The notes under the pieces: generated by a model
Databases searched by the model: none
Seen by the model: only the letters and a program-made list of their open reading frames with translations
What the model was told of the DNA's origin: nothing
Part shown: one piece after another, positions 1 through 9,127 of the stretch
How positions within the stretch are numbered: position 1 is the stretch's first letter
Layout of the letters: each line of letters opens with the position of its first letter
Source: Dactylosporangium aurantiacum
Lineage (GTDB): Bacteria; Actinomycetota; Actinomycetes; Mycobacteriales; Micromonosporaceae
DNA length: 64,000 nucleotides
Assembly: GCF_000716715.1 (NCBI RefSeq)
Contig: NZ_JNYJ01000017.1
Span: 62,001 to 126,000 of the forward strand
Direction of reading: 5' to 3'
Made by a program: the position numbers and the translations under genes

Positions 1-2898
1 GCCGTCGAGGTCGGTCCAGAACGGCGCGAGGACGTTGTTCGGCTTCGCGGGGTTCGGGATCGGCGAGATGTCGCAGCAGATGTTGTTCTCGTTGCTGTCG
101 TCGCTGCCCGGGTACAGGTACCCGTTCGAGTCGACGGTGAGCGAGCTGTACTCGACACCGTTGAACTTGAACGGCGGCACGTTGAACGTCGTCAGGTTCT
201 CGTCGCCGATCGGGGTCACCAGCGTGCCCCCGAACAGGTCGAGCGGGATGTACCCGGCGATGGTGCCCGGGGCGATCGACGGCGTGCCCGGCACCGCGCC
301 GGCCAGCGGCGCGCCCTTCTTCTCCGCCTTGAACGGGTTGACCACCGTGGCCCCGCTCGCGCCGACGATCGGCAGGTTGAGCGTGGTCGTGGTGGCGAAG
401 TCCGCCGTGGTGTCGTTGAAGGTGCCGTTGGTGGCGGTGACCGTGCAGGTGCTGTTCTGCAGCAGCGTCAGCGACGCCGGGCTGCAGGCCTGGGTCACCT
501 TGATGTCGCCCTGCTGCGGCACGAACGCGACCGGCAGGTGCAGCGCCGGCACGCTCGAGCTGAGCGGCTTCAACCGGACCTCACCGAAGTACTGCGCCTT
601 GGGGGCGTTGGACTTGATGGTGATGTTGATGGTCACGGTCTTGCCCGCCGGCACGGTGAAGATGGCCGGCGAGACCGTGATGGACGAGCCGGCCGGCGAC
701 GTGGTCTCGACGCGGTAGGTCTGCGTCTTGCCCGAGACGTTCTTCGCCGTGCGGACCGCGGTGAGCTTGCCCGGCATGACCGGGGCGTTCACCGACGGCA
801 GGTTGATCTGCACCGCGTTGACCGGGTCGTTGCCCAGCGAGAACATCCGGTCGGCCGTCTCGTCGAAGGTGAGACCGGGGTTCGCGGCGAGGTTGACCTG
901 GACGCGACCGGCGCCGAGATCGAACGGGTCGGCCGGAGTCGTCCCGTTCTCCTTCTTCACGTTGGTCGTCGCGGTGGTCATCAGCGAGGACTTGATCTGA
1001 CCCGGGGTGAAGTCCGGGTGGGCCGCCTTCTCCAGGATGGCGGAGCCGGCGATGTGCGGCGACGACATCGAGGTGCCGGCGATGGCCATGAAGTACTGGC
1101 CGGGCGGGCCACCGGCCGCGTCGTCCAGGACCGGCGTCTGGCCGGCGAGGATCTGCGCACCGGGTGCGGTGATGTCGGGCTTGATGAACTGGCCGCCGGG
1201 GCCGCGCGACGAGAAGCTCGTCATCACGTCGCCGGTGCCGATGACCTTCTCACCCTGGGTGAACGACGCCGTGATGCCCGGGTGGGCCGCGACGAAGTTC
1301 AGGAACGCCGTGCCGTCGGCCAGGTGCACCGTCGGCAGCCAGTGGTTGTCGCTCAGCGCGTCAGCCGCCGGGTTGTTGTACAGGATCATGCCGGCCGCGC
1401 CGCCCTGCTTGACGTTGAAGCCCTTCATGATGCGGCCCGGGCTGCGCTGGCACGCCACGATCTTGCCGGTGAAGATCCCGGGCGGGGCCGGGGCCTCACA
1501 CGTCGGGTTGCTGTACGGCGGCGCCGAGGCCAGCACGACCGGCTTCGCCGGGGTGAGGCCCTGGGTGATCGACACGCCCTTGAGCACCGTCTGGGCGCCG
1601 TCGCTGGACGCGACGGTCAGGGTCGACTCGAAGGAGCGCTTCTGCGTCGACGCGGCGACGGTGGTGACCCAGCCGGACAGGTGGTCGGCCGTGGACGCGC
1701 CCGGACCGGCGTTACCGGCGGAGGCGGCCACGAAGACGCCGGCCTTGTACGCGTCGAAGAACGCCAGCTCCACGATGTCGGTGTACGGGCTCGCGCCACC
1801 CGAGATCGAGAAGTTGATGACCTTGACGCCGTCCTTGATCGCCTGGGCGACCGCGGCGGCCGAGTCGGTGCTGTAGCAGCCGGTCGCGCCACAGACCTTG
1901 TACACCGAGACCCAGGCACCGGGCGCGACGCCGTTGATCGGCCCCCGCTCGACGCCGAGGACGTTCGCCGAGGCGACCGGGTTGCCGGCGGCGGTCGACG
2001 CGGTGTGGGTGCCGTGACCGTCGGAGTCGCGGGCGGTGTACCCGAACATCTCCATCGGCTGCAGCGCGTTGTAGGTGTCCAGGAAGCCCTTGCCACCGAT
2101 GAGCTTGTTCTGGCAGACGAACGGGTCGGCCGCCGGGGTGAGCGGGTTGTCGCCGAAGTCGCAGGCCCGCGGGGTGCCGTCCGCCTTCGCGGGCGGGGCA
2201 CCGAGGTTGCCGTTGTCCGCGAACGACGGGTGCTCCGGCCACACCCCACTGTCGAGCGAGCCGAAGATGACGCCCTTACCGGCGTTCGGCTTACCGCCGA
2301 GCGACGGGTAGACCTGGTCCGCACCGATGAAGCTGGTGCTGGAGTCGGTCTGCGGCGCGCGCGCCGCGTCGGACTGGACCGCCACGACGTTGTCGATCGT
2401 CAGGATCGAGCCGATCTTGTTGGCCGGCACCGACATGGCGATGCCACCGTAGACCGTGCGCAGCTTCTGGCCGACTTTGGCGTCCGGGACCAGCTTCTTG
2501 AGATCCGCGAGGAATTTGTCCTCAATTGCGGCGATACGGCTTTCGTAGCGCTGCTCCGCGGTGCTTCCGGAAAGCGCCTTACCGGTGACTGACGGACTCG
2601 TCGCCTCATATCCGGCGATACCGCCGGAGTACGTCGCGGTCGAGTCGTAGTCGAGCTTGACCGCAATCGCCAGCCGGGTGCTGTCGGAGCGGTTGAGCAG
2701 GGATGGGTCGGTCTTTGCCATGCGACTCGTGGGTGACTTGGCGGTCGCGACCTGCTTGACCAGCGAAGCACCCTGCACCGATGTCAATGTGCCCGGCACC
2801 GGTGCTGCCTGACTCGGGCTTGCCGAGACGATCACGAGCAGTGGCGGAACGAGTGCTGACGCCACTGCGGCGTGCACCCATCTCCGTCGGCTCATCAT
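1..2898 (-). CDS. Secreted subtilisin-like serine peptidase (S8), 3' end outside window
   Basis: Exported endopeptidase of the subtilase family, 966 codons visible and the C-terminus cut by the window edge. The ATG at 2898 follows GAGAGGGGG and opens an Arg-rich, hydrophobic signal peptide ending near SQA-A (residue 32). An inhibitor-like propeptide fills about residues 60-190. The catalytic triad is visible: D216 in SLDSGVWPEH, H295 in DGHGTHTAS and S610 in GTSMSSPH. The roughly 300-residue gap between His and Ser holds a PA-like insert, as in plant-type subtilases. After residue 650 come beta-rich Fn3-like domains. Likely an extracellular nutritional or developmental protease. Family assignment is firm; the substrate is unknown. 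Confidence 0.95.
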   Translation of the reverse strand, partial: MMSRRRWVHAAVASALVPPLLVIVSASPSQAAPVPGTLTSVQGASLVKQVATAKSPTSRMAKTDPSLLNRSDSTRLAIAVKLDYDSTATYSGGIAGYEATSPSVTGKALSGSTAEQRYESRIAAIEDKFLADLKKLVPDAKVGQKLRTVYGGIAMSVPANKIGSILTIDNVVAVQSDAARAPQTDSSTSFIGADQVYPSLGGKPNAGKGVIFGSLDSGVWPEHPSFADNGNLGAPPAKADGTPRACDFGDNPLTPAADPFVCQNKLIGGKGFLDTYNALQPMEMFGYTARDSDGHGTHTASTAAGNPVASANVLGVERGPINGVAPGAWVSVYKVCGATGCYSTDSAAAVAQAIKDGVKVINFSISGGASPYTDIVELAFFDAYKAGVFVAASAGNAGPGASTADHLSGWVTTVAASTQKRSFESTLTVASSDGAQTVLKGVSITQGLTPAKPVVLASAPPYSNPTCEAPAPPGIFTGKIVACQRSPGRIMKGFNVKQGGAAGMILYNNPAADALSDNHWLPTVHLADGTAFLNFVAAHPGITASFTQGEKVIGTGDVMTSFSSRGPGGQFIKPDITAPGAQILAGQTPVLDDAAGGPPGQYFMAIAGTSMSSPHIAGSAILEKAAHPDFTPGQIKSSLMTTATTNVKKENGTTPADPFDLGAGRVQVNLAANPGLTFDETADRMFSLGNDPVNAVQINLPSVNAPVMPGKLTAVRTAKNVSGKTQTYRVETTSPAGSSITVSPAIFTVPAGKTVTINITIKSNAPKAQYFGEVRLKPLSSSVPALHLPVAFVPQQGDIKVTQACSPASLTLLQNSTCTVTATNGTFNDTTADFATTTTLNLPIVGASGATVVNPFKAEKKGAPLAGAVPGTPSIAPGTIAGYIPLDLFGGTLVTPIGDENLTTFNVPPFKFNGVEYSSLTVDSNGYLYPGSDDSNENNICCDISPIPNPAKPNNVLAPFWTDLDG

Positions 2899-3220
2899 GC
2901 CCCCTCTCATGGACGGGCTGGTGTCCGAAGGGTTGTGACAACTTCCCCCGCGTAGCTGCGCCGGCGCGGCCACCCTCGGTCTGCGCGCACGCCGTCGCCG
3001 CATATCTCGAATGTTCGATATACGCCGTCACAACATGCCAGTTTTCGAGACCGCGGAACAGGGGCAATCACTCCGCAGAAAAGCGCCGAACAGGGGTTGT
3101 AGGGCAATGTCGAGGGTTTGCCGTGGCGGCCATTGCGGCATATCAACGAATTGCAATGTCCAACTGATCCGGCCTGCGGGCAAATAACCGGCGGAGGCGC
3201 TTTGTGATGGTTGCGCACGA
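2899..3220. other. Intergenic region upstream of the subtilase
   Basis: About 320 bp between the subtilase start and the terminator of the mechanosensitive-channel-like gene. No convincing ORF is seen. It holds a 12-bp palindrome TCGAA-TG-TTCGA (3007-3018) and AT-richer sequence than the surroundings, so the subtilase promoter is presumably here. The palindrome lacks the GAAC-N4-GTTC layout of an actinobacterial LexA box. Confidence 0.5.
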
Positions 3221-3250
3221 AACGACAAACCCGCCCCTGTCGGGGCGGGT
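3221..3250 (-). terminator. Rho-independent terminator of the mechanosensitive-channel-like gene
   Basis: Perfect 9-bp stem ACCCGCCCC/GGGGCGGGT with loop TGTC (3229-3250), followed on the minus strand by T-rich TTTGTCGTTTCG. It lies 30 bp beyond the stop codon of the leftward gene. Confidence 0.85.
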
Positions 3251-3279
3251 CGGCTATCGGGGTGCTGTGGGCGGCGCGG

Positions 3280-4320
3280 TCAGGTGTCGTCGCGCGGGGG
3301 GTTGATCGCCACGGTCTGGTCGGAGTCGGTCACCGGCGGGGTCACCGGGCGCTGGCTCGGGACCTGGAGCTGGCCGCTCTGCTGTGCGCCCGGCGCCGGG
3401 GGCACGGCCGGCGGGACGGTCGGGACGATCATGGTCGGTGCGTCGGCGGGGGCGGAGCGCTCGGCCACCAGGCTCGCCATGGCCCGCCGGGACGCCTCCT
3501 CCTGGCGGACCCGTTCCGCCTGGCGCGCCTCCTCGGCCTGCCGGGCGGCCTCGGCCTGGCGGGCCTCCTCGGCCTGGCGGGCGGCCTCGGCCTCCGCCGC
3601 GCGGCGCGCCTCGGCCTCCTCGCGGCGGGTCTGCGCGGCCTGGCGGACCCGCTCGGACACCGCGGGCGCCTCCTGCTCGACCCGGGTCAGCCAGGTCTCC
3701 CAGCGCTGCTGCATCGGGCGGACCAGGCCGCCGCCGACCCCGACGACGAGGATGCCGGCGACCGTGGCGAGCACCGCGATGAGCACCGGGGTGGTCACCG
3801 TCGTGGCGATGCCGATCTGGTTCAGCGCCGCGATGACGCCCAGCCCGAGGATGAACCAGTAGCCCAGGTTGGCCAGGAGCCGGCCGTACGGCAGGCCGCC
3901 GAGCGCCTCGGTCACCAGGTCGCGCAGGCCGCCGGCCAGGGCCGCGGCGACAACCACGATGATCACGGCGACGGCCGCCCTCGGCAGCCAGGACACGACG
4001 GTGTCGATGAGCTCGGAGACCGGGTTGGGGCCCCACACGCCGAACGCGATCTGCAGCGTGAAGAGCAGGACCGCGTAGTAGACCAGCTTGGCGATCAGGT
4101 CGCCGGCGTCGAAGTTCGTGCGGGCCAGCGCCCGGCCGACGCCGCCGCGCTCGGCCAGCCGGTCGAAGCCGACCGTGGCCAGCAGCTTGCGCACCCCGGC
4201 GCGCAGCAGCACCGCCAGGCCCCAGCCGGCCAGCAGGATGACCAGGAACAGCAGCAGTGACGGCACGAAGCGGACGACGTCGCCGAGGGCATCACGGACC
4301 ATACGGTGAGGCATGCCCAT
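3280..4320 (-). CDS. Mechanosensitive-channel-type membrane protein with TM-helix repeats
   Basis: 346-residue integral membrane protein. Residues 1-220 hold about five hydrophobic helices in two similar amphipathic repeats, matching the conserved TM-helix repeat proteins annotated as small-conductance mechanosensitive ion channels. A strongly charged Ala/Arg/Glu coiled coil follows (about 225-285, EEARQAE repeats), then a Pro-rich tail. The MscS beta domain is not obvious, so gating by tension is inferred from family. ATGs at 4320 and 4314 are both possible. It lies 12 bp downstream of a small ORF, suggesting one transcript, and ends at a strong terminator. Confidence 0.8.
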   Translation of the reverse strand: MGMPHRMVRDALGDVVRFVPSLLLFLVILLAGWGLAVLLRAGVRKLLATVGFDRLAERGGVGRALARTNFDAGDLIAKLVYYAVLLFTLQIAFGVWGPNPVSELIDTVVSWLPRAAVAVIIVVVAAALAGGLRDLVTEALGGLPYGRLLANLGYWFILGLGVIAALNQIGIATTVTTPVLIAVLATVAGILVVGVGGGLVRPMQQRWETWLTRVEQEAPAVSERVRQAAQTRREEAEARRAAEAEAARQAEEARQAEAARQAEEARQAERVRQEEASRRAMASLVAERSAPADAPTMIVPTVPPAVPPAPGAQQSGQLQVPSQRPVTPPVTDSDQTVAINPPRDDT

Positions 4321-4332
4321 CCATCGCCGGAC

Positions 4333-4506
4333 TCAATCGTCCATGCCGGCCAGCCCCTTCGGACTCTCCGGCTCGGCGGCGTGCTCCGGGCCGCCGGCCA
4401 GCTGGTCGGCCAGGGTGACGCTGCGGTGCTCCACCGCGAAGTCGCCGAGGTCGTCGACGTCGAAGCCGGGGAACGGCTCCAGTACCCGTGCCTGTGACTC
4501 GGTCAT
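4333..4506 (-). CDS. Small hypothetical protein upstream of the channel-like gene
   Basis: A 57-residue acidic protein beginning MTESQARVLEP. Its codon use resembles neighbouring genes, and it ends 12 bp before the next leftward gene, so the two are probably co-transcribed. The start is divergent from the HAD gene with a 40-bp gap that must hold both promoters. No recognisable domain; function unknown. It could be spurious, but position and spacing argue for a real gene. Confidence 0.5.
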   Translation of the reverse strand: MTESQARVLEPFPGFDVDDLGDFAVEHRSVTLADQLAGGPEHAAEPESPKGLAGMDD

Positions 4507-4546
4507 ATTTCCAGTGAAACCCCCCGCGGGTGGGTACAACGGACGC

Positions 4547-5239
4547 ATGACCAAACCAGTGACCGGTGTGCTCTTTGATGTCGACGGGACCCTCATCGAC
4601 AGTGTCTACCTGCATACGACGGCCTGGTGGCAGGCGTTTCGCCAGTACGGGCACGACGTCGAGTGCGCGCGCATCCACCGGGCGATCGGCATGGGCTCGG
4701 ACAAGATCCTGGACCATCTGCTGGGCGAGGACCACGACCCCGGTGACGACGACGCGCTGCGGGCGGCGCACGCCAGCCTGTACGCGACCAGCTGGACGGC
4801 GTTGCGCCGGCTGCCCGGGGCGCGGCGGCTGCTGCGGACGTGCGCCGAGCGGGGGCTGCGCAACGTGCTCGCCACGTCGGCGTCGAAGCCGGAGCTGGAG
4901 GCGCTGCTGCACTGCCTGGACGCCGACCCGGTCATCGACACGGTGACCAGTGCCGACGACGCCGGGGAGAGCAAGCCCGCGCCGGACATCGTGGAGGTGG
5001 CGCTGCGCCGGTCCCGCCTGGACGCCGGGGAGGTCGTGTTCGTCGGCGACTCCGTCTGGGACGTCAAGGCCGCCGGCGCGCTGTCGATCCCGTGCATCGG
5101 CCTGACCTGCGGCGGCGTGTCCGCGGCGGAGCTGCTCGACCACGGCGCCGCGGCGGTCTACGCCAACCCGCAGGACCTGCTGGAGCACCTGGACGAGGCG
5201 CTGACCACGGCGTTCCGGGTCGCCCTGACCACCGCCTGA
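4547..5239 (+). CDS. HAD-superfamily phosphatase (phosphoglycolate phosphatase/beta-PGM-like)
   Basis: 230-residue soluble hydrolase. All four HAD motifs are present: nucleophile D11 and acid D13 in FDVDGTLIDS, motif II in LATSAS, the motif III Lys in ESKPAPDI, and motif IV in VGDSVWD. An alpha-helical cap is inserted after motif I (subfamily IA, phosphoglycolate phosphatase/beta-phosphoglucomutase type). The substrate cannot be read from sequence. The gene ends 4 bp before the convergent photolyase gene. Confidence 0.9.
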   Translation: MTKPVTGVLFDVDGTLIDSVYLHTTAWWQAFRQYGHDVECARIHRAIGMGSDKILDHLLGEDHDPGDDDALRAAHASLYATSWTALRRLPGARRLLRTCAERGLRNVLATSASKPELEALLHCLDADPVIDTVTSADDAGESKPAPDIVEVALRRSRLDAGEVVFVGDSVWDVKAAGALSIPCIGLTCGGVSAAELLDHGAAAVYANPQDLLEHLDEALTTAFRVALTTA

Positions 5240-5243
5240 CGAC

Positions 5244-6530
5244 CTAGGGCAGCACCAGCGGGGCCGGGTAGTCCAGCTGCTTGCGCCGCGCCTCCGGCAG
5301 GGTCCACGGCTCGTGCACGGCCTTGCCCTCCACGGCGGCCAGCTCGGGCACGTAACGGCGCACGTAGTCGCCCCGCGGGTCGAAGCGGTGTCCCTGCCGG
5401 ACGGGGTTGAAGCGGCGGTAGGGCTTGGTGTCGTTGCCGGTGCCGGCGACCCACTGCCAGTTGCCGTAGTTGTTGCCGACGTCGGCGTCCAGCAGCAGGT
5501 CGAAGAAGTGGTCGCCGCCGGCGCGCCAGTCCACCCCGAGGTGCTTGGTCAGGTAGGAGGCGGTGATCAGGCGGGCCCGGTTGTGCATCCAGCCCTCGGC
5601 GAGCAGCTGCCGCATGCCGGCGTCGACGACGGGCACGCCGGTGTGCCCTTCCCGCCACGCCTGCAGCGCGTCGGACTCGTCGCGCCAGGCCTCCTGCGCC
5701 GTGGCCCGGTACGCCTTGTGCCGCAGGTCGGGGAACGCGTACAGGACCTGCTGGTAGAAGTCGCGCCAGCACAGCTGCCGCACGAACGGCTCGGCGCCCG
5801 GCCGCCCGGCCGCGCGTGCGGCCACCTCGCCCGGCGACACGCAGCCGAAGTGCAGGTAGGGGCTCAGCCGGGAGGTCCGGTCGGCCGCCATCGCGTCGTG
5901 GTTGTCCTCGTACGCGGACAGCTGCGGCAGCCAGGCGGCCAGCCGGCGGCGCCCCGCGGACTCGCCGCCGGCGCCGTCCTCGACGGCCGGACGGTCCCGC
6001 AACCACGACGCGGGCAGCCCGTCGGGCAGGCGCAGGGCGCGCGGCGCACCCTCGACCTCCCGGTGTTGCCGGGCCTGCCAGGCGCGCCAGTACGGGGTGA
6101 AGACCCGGTAGTGGTCGCCGCCGGCGGGGCGCACCGCGCCGGGCGGCACCACGGTCACGCCGGGGAACGTCTTGAGCGCGACGCGTTCGGCCTCGCACGC
6201 CTCGCGCAGGCGGTGCTCGCGGTGGCGGGCGTAGCCGCTGACGTCCGCGGCGACGCCGATGCCCTCGGCGCCGACCGCCCTGGCCACCCGGACCGCCTCG
6301 GTCACCGGGTCGCCGCGCAGCTCGGCGAGGTCGGCGCCGAGCCGGCGCAGCGACGCCTTCAGGTCGGCGAGGCACCCGTCGAGGAAGCGCCGCCGCTGCT
6401 CGCCGGCGCGGATCGCGGGATCGTGCACGAACAGCGGCACGACCCGCTCCGCGGCGCGGGCCGCGGCGGCCAGGGCCGGGTTGTCGTGCACCCGCAGGTC
6501 GCGGGTGAACAGGACGACGGCGACCTTCAC
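5244..6530 (-). CDS. phr: Deoxyribodipyrimidine photolyase (cryptochrome/photolyase family)
   Basis: 428-residue flavoprotein that would repair UV-induced pyrimidine dimers using light. The N-terminus has the photolyase alpha/beta antenna domain with FTRDLRVHDNPAL. The C-terminal FAD domain carries RLSPYLHFGC, WRDFYQQ, a MRQLLAEGWMHNR-type segment and the DADVGNNYGNWQW...GTGND block. Length fits class I CPD photolyases. The GTG start overlaps the crtB stop (GTGA), so it is translationally coupled to crtB. This places DNA photorepair under the same promoter as carotenoid synthesis, a typical light-induced arrangement. Confidence 0.93.
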   Translation of the reverse strand: MKVAVVLFTRDLRVHDNPALAAAARAAERVVPLFVHDPAIRAGEQRRRFLDGCLADLKASLRRLGADLAELRGDPVTEAVRVARAVGAEGIGVAADVSGYARHREHRLREACEAERVALKTFPGVTVVPPGAVRPAGGDHYRVFTPYWRAWQARQHREVEGAPRALRLPDGLPASWLRDRPAVEDGAGGESAGRRRLAAWLPQLSAYEDNHDAMAADRTSRLSPYLHFGCVSPGEVAARAAGRPGAEPFVRQLCWRDFYQQVLYAFPDLRHKAYRATAQEAWRDESDALQAWREGHTGVPVVDAGMRQLLAEGWMHNRARLITASYLTKHLGVDWRAGGDHFFDLLLDADVGNNYGNWQWVAGTGNDTKPYRRFNPVRQGHRFDPRGDYVRRYVPELAAVEGKAVHEPWTLPEARRKQLDYPAPLVLP

Positions 6531-7558
6531 GCCGCGCTGCCGCGCAGGTCGAGCACCGCCGGCACGTGCACCTCGACGGCGGGCTCGCGGGGCAGCGGCA
6601 CGGCCGGCGGCACGATGCCGGCGAGGGCGGCCACCTCGTCGAACCCGTCGGCGGGCGTGCCCGGGATCGGCACCGGCGCGCCGGGGCGGGTCATCAGGCA
6701 GCGCAGCGCGACGGCGATCCGGCGGGCCTTCGGCACGGTGGCGCGCCGGACGAACACGTCGTGATCCTGCGCCTCGACCTCGTCGAGGATGCCGCCGTAC
6801 AGCCGGAACGCCGCCCGCATGCACGCCTGCGAGCTCGGCGCGAGCATCGGGATCCCCCTCGCCGCGGCGATGTAGTGGGCGCGGGCGCGCTGCACCTCGT
6901 ACACGATGAGGCTCTTGATCTTCTCGCTGCTGCGCCGCTCGCGCGCGGCCAGCCGCAGGTCCTCGCGGGTGACCCCGAACCGGCGCAGGTCCTCGGCCGG
7001 CAGGTAGATCCGGCCCCGCTCCAGGTCCTCGGCGACGTCGCGGATGAAGTTGGTGAGCTGGAACGCCAGGCCCAGCTGCCGGGCGGGCTCGCGGGCGGCG
7101 GCGCGGTCGGTCGACTCGAGGATCGGCAGCATCATCGTGCCGATCACCGCCGCCGAGCCCTCCATGTAGCCGAGCAGGTCGTCGTAGGTCTCGTAGTCGG
7201 TGACGGTGAGGTCCATCGCCATGCTGTCGAGGAACTTGCGGAAGTCCTCCAGGTCGATGTCGAAGACCTGGATGGTGTGCAGGACCGCCGGCAGCAGGGG
7301 GTCGCCGGTCGGCGCACCCTCCAGGCCGCGCACGAACTGCCGGCCCCACGCCTCGAGCTCGCTCGCCCGCTCCTGCGGGGTGACCGCGCCGGAGCGGTCG
7401 ACGATCTCGTCCGCGTAGCGGGTGAACCCGTACAGCGCGTGCACGTGCCGGCGCTTCCAGGCGGGCAGCAGCCTCGTCGCCAGGTAGTAGGTCCGCCCGT
7501 GGTGACGGTGCAGCGCGCGGCACCGCTCGTAGGCGGCGGTCAGGGGCGCTGGCTCCAT
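6527..7558 (-). CDS. crtB: Phytoene synthase
   Basis: 343-residue squalene/phytoene synthase: two GGPP to phytoene. Both Asp-rich motifs are present: DEIVD in RYADEIVDRS (about residue 50) and DVAED in FIRDVAEDLERGR, followed by the signature IYLPAEDL. The ATG at 7558 is chosen because GGAGG lies 7 nt upstream; an upstream in-frame Met would place the Shine-Dalgarno inside the gene. First gene of the leftward crtB-phr operon, divergent from crtI. No GGPP synthase gene is present in the window. Confidence 0.95.
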   Translation of the reverse strand: MEPAPLTAAYERCRALHRHHGRTYYLATRLLPAWKRRHVHALYGFTRYADEIVDRSGAVTPQERASELEAWGRQFVRGLEGAPTGDPLLPAVLHTIQVFDIDLEDFRKFLDSMAMDLTVTDYETYDDLLGYMEGSAAVIGTMMLPILESTDRAAAREPARQLGLAFQLTNFIRDVAEDLERGRIYLPAEDLRRFGVTREDLRLAARERRSSEKIKSLIVYEVQRARAHYIAAARGIPMLAPSSQACMRAAFRLYGGILDEVEAQDHDVFVRRATVPKARRIAVALRCLMTRPGAPVPIPGTPADGFDEVAALAGIVPPAVPLPREPAVEVHVPAVLDLRGSAA

Positions 7559-7574
7559 GGTGGACCTCCAAGTT

Positions 7575-7624
7575 CGACGCAAACCGACGCAGCAATCGAC
7601 GCAACCCGGAGCCTACGCTACGCT
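7575..7624. promoter_or_regulatory. Divergent crtB/crtI promoter with three CGACGCA repeats
   Basis: Three copies of CGACGCA (7575-7581, 7585-7591, 7597-7603; TGCGTCG on the other strand) are spaced 10 and 12 bp apart, about one helical turn. The crtI -10 TACGCT (7619-7624) lies 6 nt before its ATG. On the minus strand TAGGCT (7615-7610) can serve crtB. The repeats therefore cover the crtI -35 region and the early crtB leader, where a repressor would block both directions. The MerR/CarH-like gene downstream is the obvious candidate ligand (inference). Confidence 0.55.
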
Positions 7625-7630
7625 TGCCGA

Positions 7631-9127
7631 ATGCGGGTAGTGAAAGGACCGACCGATCGGGTGGTCGTCGTCGGCGCAGGTCTCGGCGGTCTGTCGGCCG
7701 CGATCCGGCTCGCCGCCGCGGGGCGGGAGGTCACCGTGCTCGAGCGGGAGGACTACCCCGGTGGCCGGGCCGGGAAACTCTCCATGTCCGGCTACGAGTT
7801 CGACACGGGCCCGACCGTGCTGACCATGCCGTCGCTGCTGGAGGACCTTCTCGGCACCGTCGGGGAGGATCTCGCCGGGTGGCTGCCGATGACCCGGCTC
7901 GATCCGGCGTACCGGGCGCACTTCCCCGACGGCTCGACGCTGGACGTCATCGCCGACACCGCCCGGATGGCGGGCGAGGTCGCCAGGGTCTGCGGCGCCC
8001 GCGAGGCCGACGGCTACCTGCGCTTCGTCGAGGACGCGCGGGAGCTGTGGCGGCTGGAGCGCGACGACTTCATCGACCGCAACCTCGACCGCCCACAGGA
8101 CCTCGTGACCGCCAACCTGTGGCGGCTGGTCCGCCGCGGCGGCTTCGGCCGGCTGCAGGCGAAGGTGGACAGCTACTTCAAGGACCCGCGCACCCGGCGG
8201 ATCTTCTCCTTCCAGGCGATGTACGCGGGTGTCGCCCCGCACCAGGCGCTCGCCCTCTACGCGGTGATCGCGTACCTCGACTCCGTCGCCGGGGTCTACT
8301 TCCCCAAGGGCGGCATCCACGCCGTGTCGCGCGCCCTGGCCGACGTGGCGACCAAGCACGGGGTGACCATCCACTACGACACCACGGTCGAGTCGGTCTC
8401 CGTCGCCAACGGCCGGGCCACCGGCGTGGTGTGCGCCGACGGCCGCCGGTTCGCCGCCGACACCGTCGTGCTCAACCCGGACCTGCCGGTGGCCTACCGG
8501 GACCTGCTGCCCCCGGCGCGGTGGCGCAACCCGTTGCTGGGGCGGCTGCGGTACTCGCCGTCGTGCGTGGTGCTGCACGTCGGGTCGCGGCAGTCGTACC
8601 AGGCGATCGCCCACCACAACATCCACTTCGGGCGGGCCTGGCGGGAGACCTTCGACGAGGTCATCAACCAGGGGCGGCTGATGAGCGACCCGTCCGTGCT
8701 GGTCACCAACCCCACGCACACGGACCCGTCGCTGGCGCCCGAGGGCCGCCAGACCTACTACGTGCTCGCGCCGACGCCGAACCTCACCGCCCCGCTGCTG
8801 GACTGGCGCGGCTCGCTGAGCGGCACGTACCGCAGCGAGCTCATCGAGACGCTGGAGCAGCGGGGGTACATCGGCTTCGGCGACGCGATCGAGGTCTCGC
8901 GGTTCATCACCCCGGCCGACTGGGCCGATCAGGGCATGGCCGCGGGCACGCCGTTCGCCGCCGCGCACACGCTGCGCCAGACCGGGCCCTTCCGGCCGGG
9001 CAACCTCCACCCCACACTGTCCAATGTGGTCTTCGTCGGGTCGGGCACCCAGCCGGGTGTCGGCGTGCCGATGGTCCTCATCTCTGGCCGGTTGGCAGCG
9101 CAGCGTATTACGGGAGTGACGTCGTGA
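7631..9127 (+). CDS. crtI: Phytoene desaturase (CrtI type)
   Basis: 498-residue FAD-dependent desaturase converting phytoene to lycopene. The Rossmann dinucleotide site GAGLGGLSAA is at residue 15, followed by LEREDYPGGRAGKL and EFDTGPTVLTMP. The C-terminal FAD motif is GTQPGVGVPMVLISG. Length is normal for bacterial CrtI. The ATG is 6 nt after a TACGCT -10 box, so the mRNA is probably leaderless. First gene of crtI-idi-merR, with a GTGA overlap to idi. Confidence 0.95.
   Translation: MRVVKGPTDRVVVVGAGLGGLSAAIRLAAAGREVTVLEREDYPGGRAGKLSMSGYEFDTGPTVLTMPSLLEDLLGTVGEDLAGWLPMTRLDPAYRAHFPDGSTLDVIADTARMAGEVARVCGAREADGYLRFVEDARELWRLERDDFIDRNLDRPQDLVTANLWRLVRRGGFGRLQAKVDSYFKDPRTRRIFSFQAMYAGVAPHQALALYAVIAYLDSVAGVYFPKGGIHAVSRALADVATKHGVTIHYDTTVESVSVANGRATGVVCADGRRFAADTVVLNPDLPVAYRDLLPPARWRNPLLGRLRYSPSCVVLHVGSRQSYQAIAHHNIHFGRAWRETFDEVINQGRLMSDPSVLVTNPTHTDPSLAPEGRQTYYVLAPTPNLTAPLLDWRGSLSGTYRSELIETLEQRGYIGFGDAIEVSRFITPADWADQGMAAGTPFAAAHTLRQTGPFRPGNLHPTLSNVVFVGSGTQPGVGVPMVLISGRLAAQRITGVTS

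Noticed and set aside
538..2592. 684-codon open frame on the plus strand
   Set aside because: Antisense to the subtilase, Arg/Gly/Val-rich composition typical of shadow frames in G+C-rich DNA, and no domain.
3007..3018. SOS/LexA box TCGAATGTTCGA
   Set aside because: Spacing of half sites is two bases, not the GAAC-N4-GTTC arrangement expected in actinobacteria.
5244..7604. Continuous 786-codon minus frame suggesting a CrtB-photolyase fusion
   Set aside because: The upstream half in this frame is low-complexity shadow; phytoene synthase is encoded in another frame and the two genes meet at a GTGA overlap.
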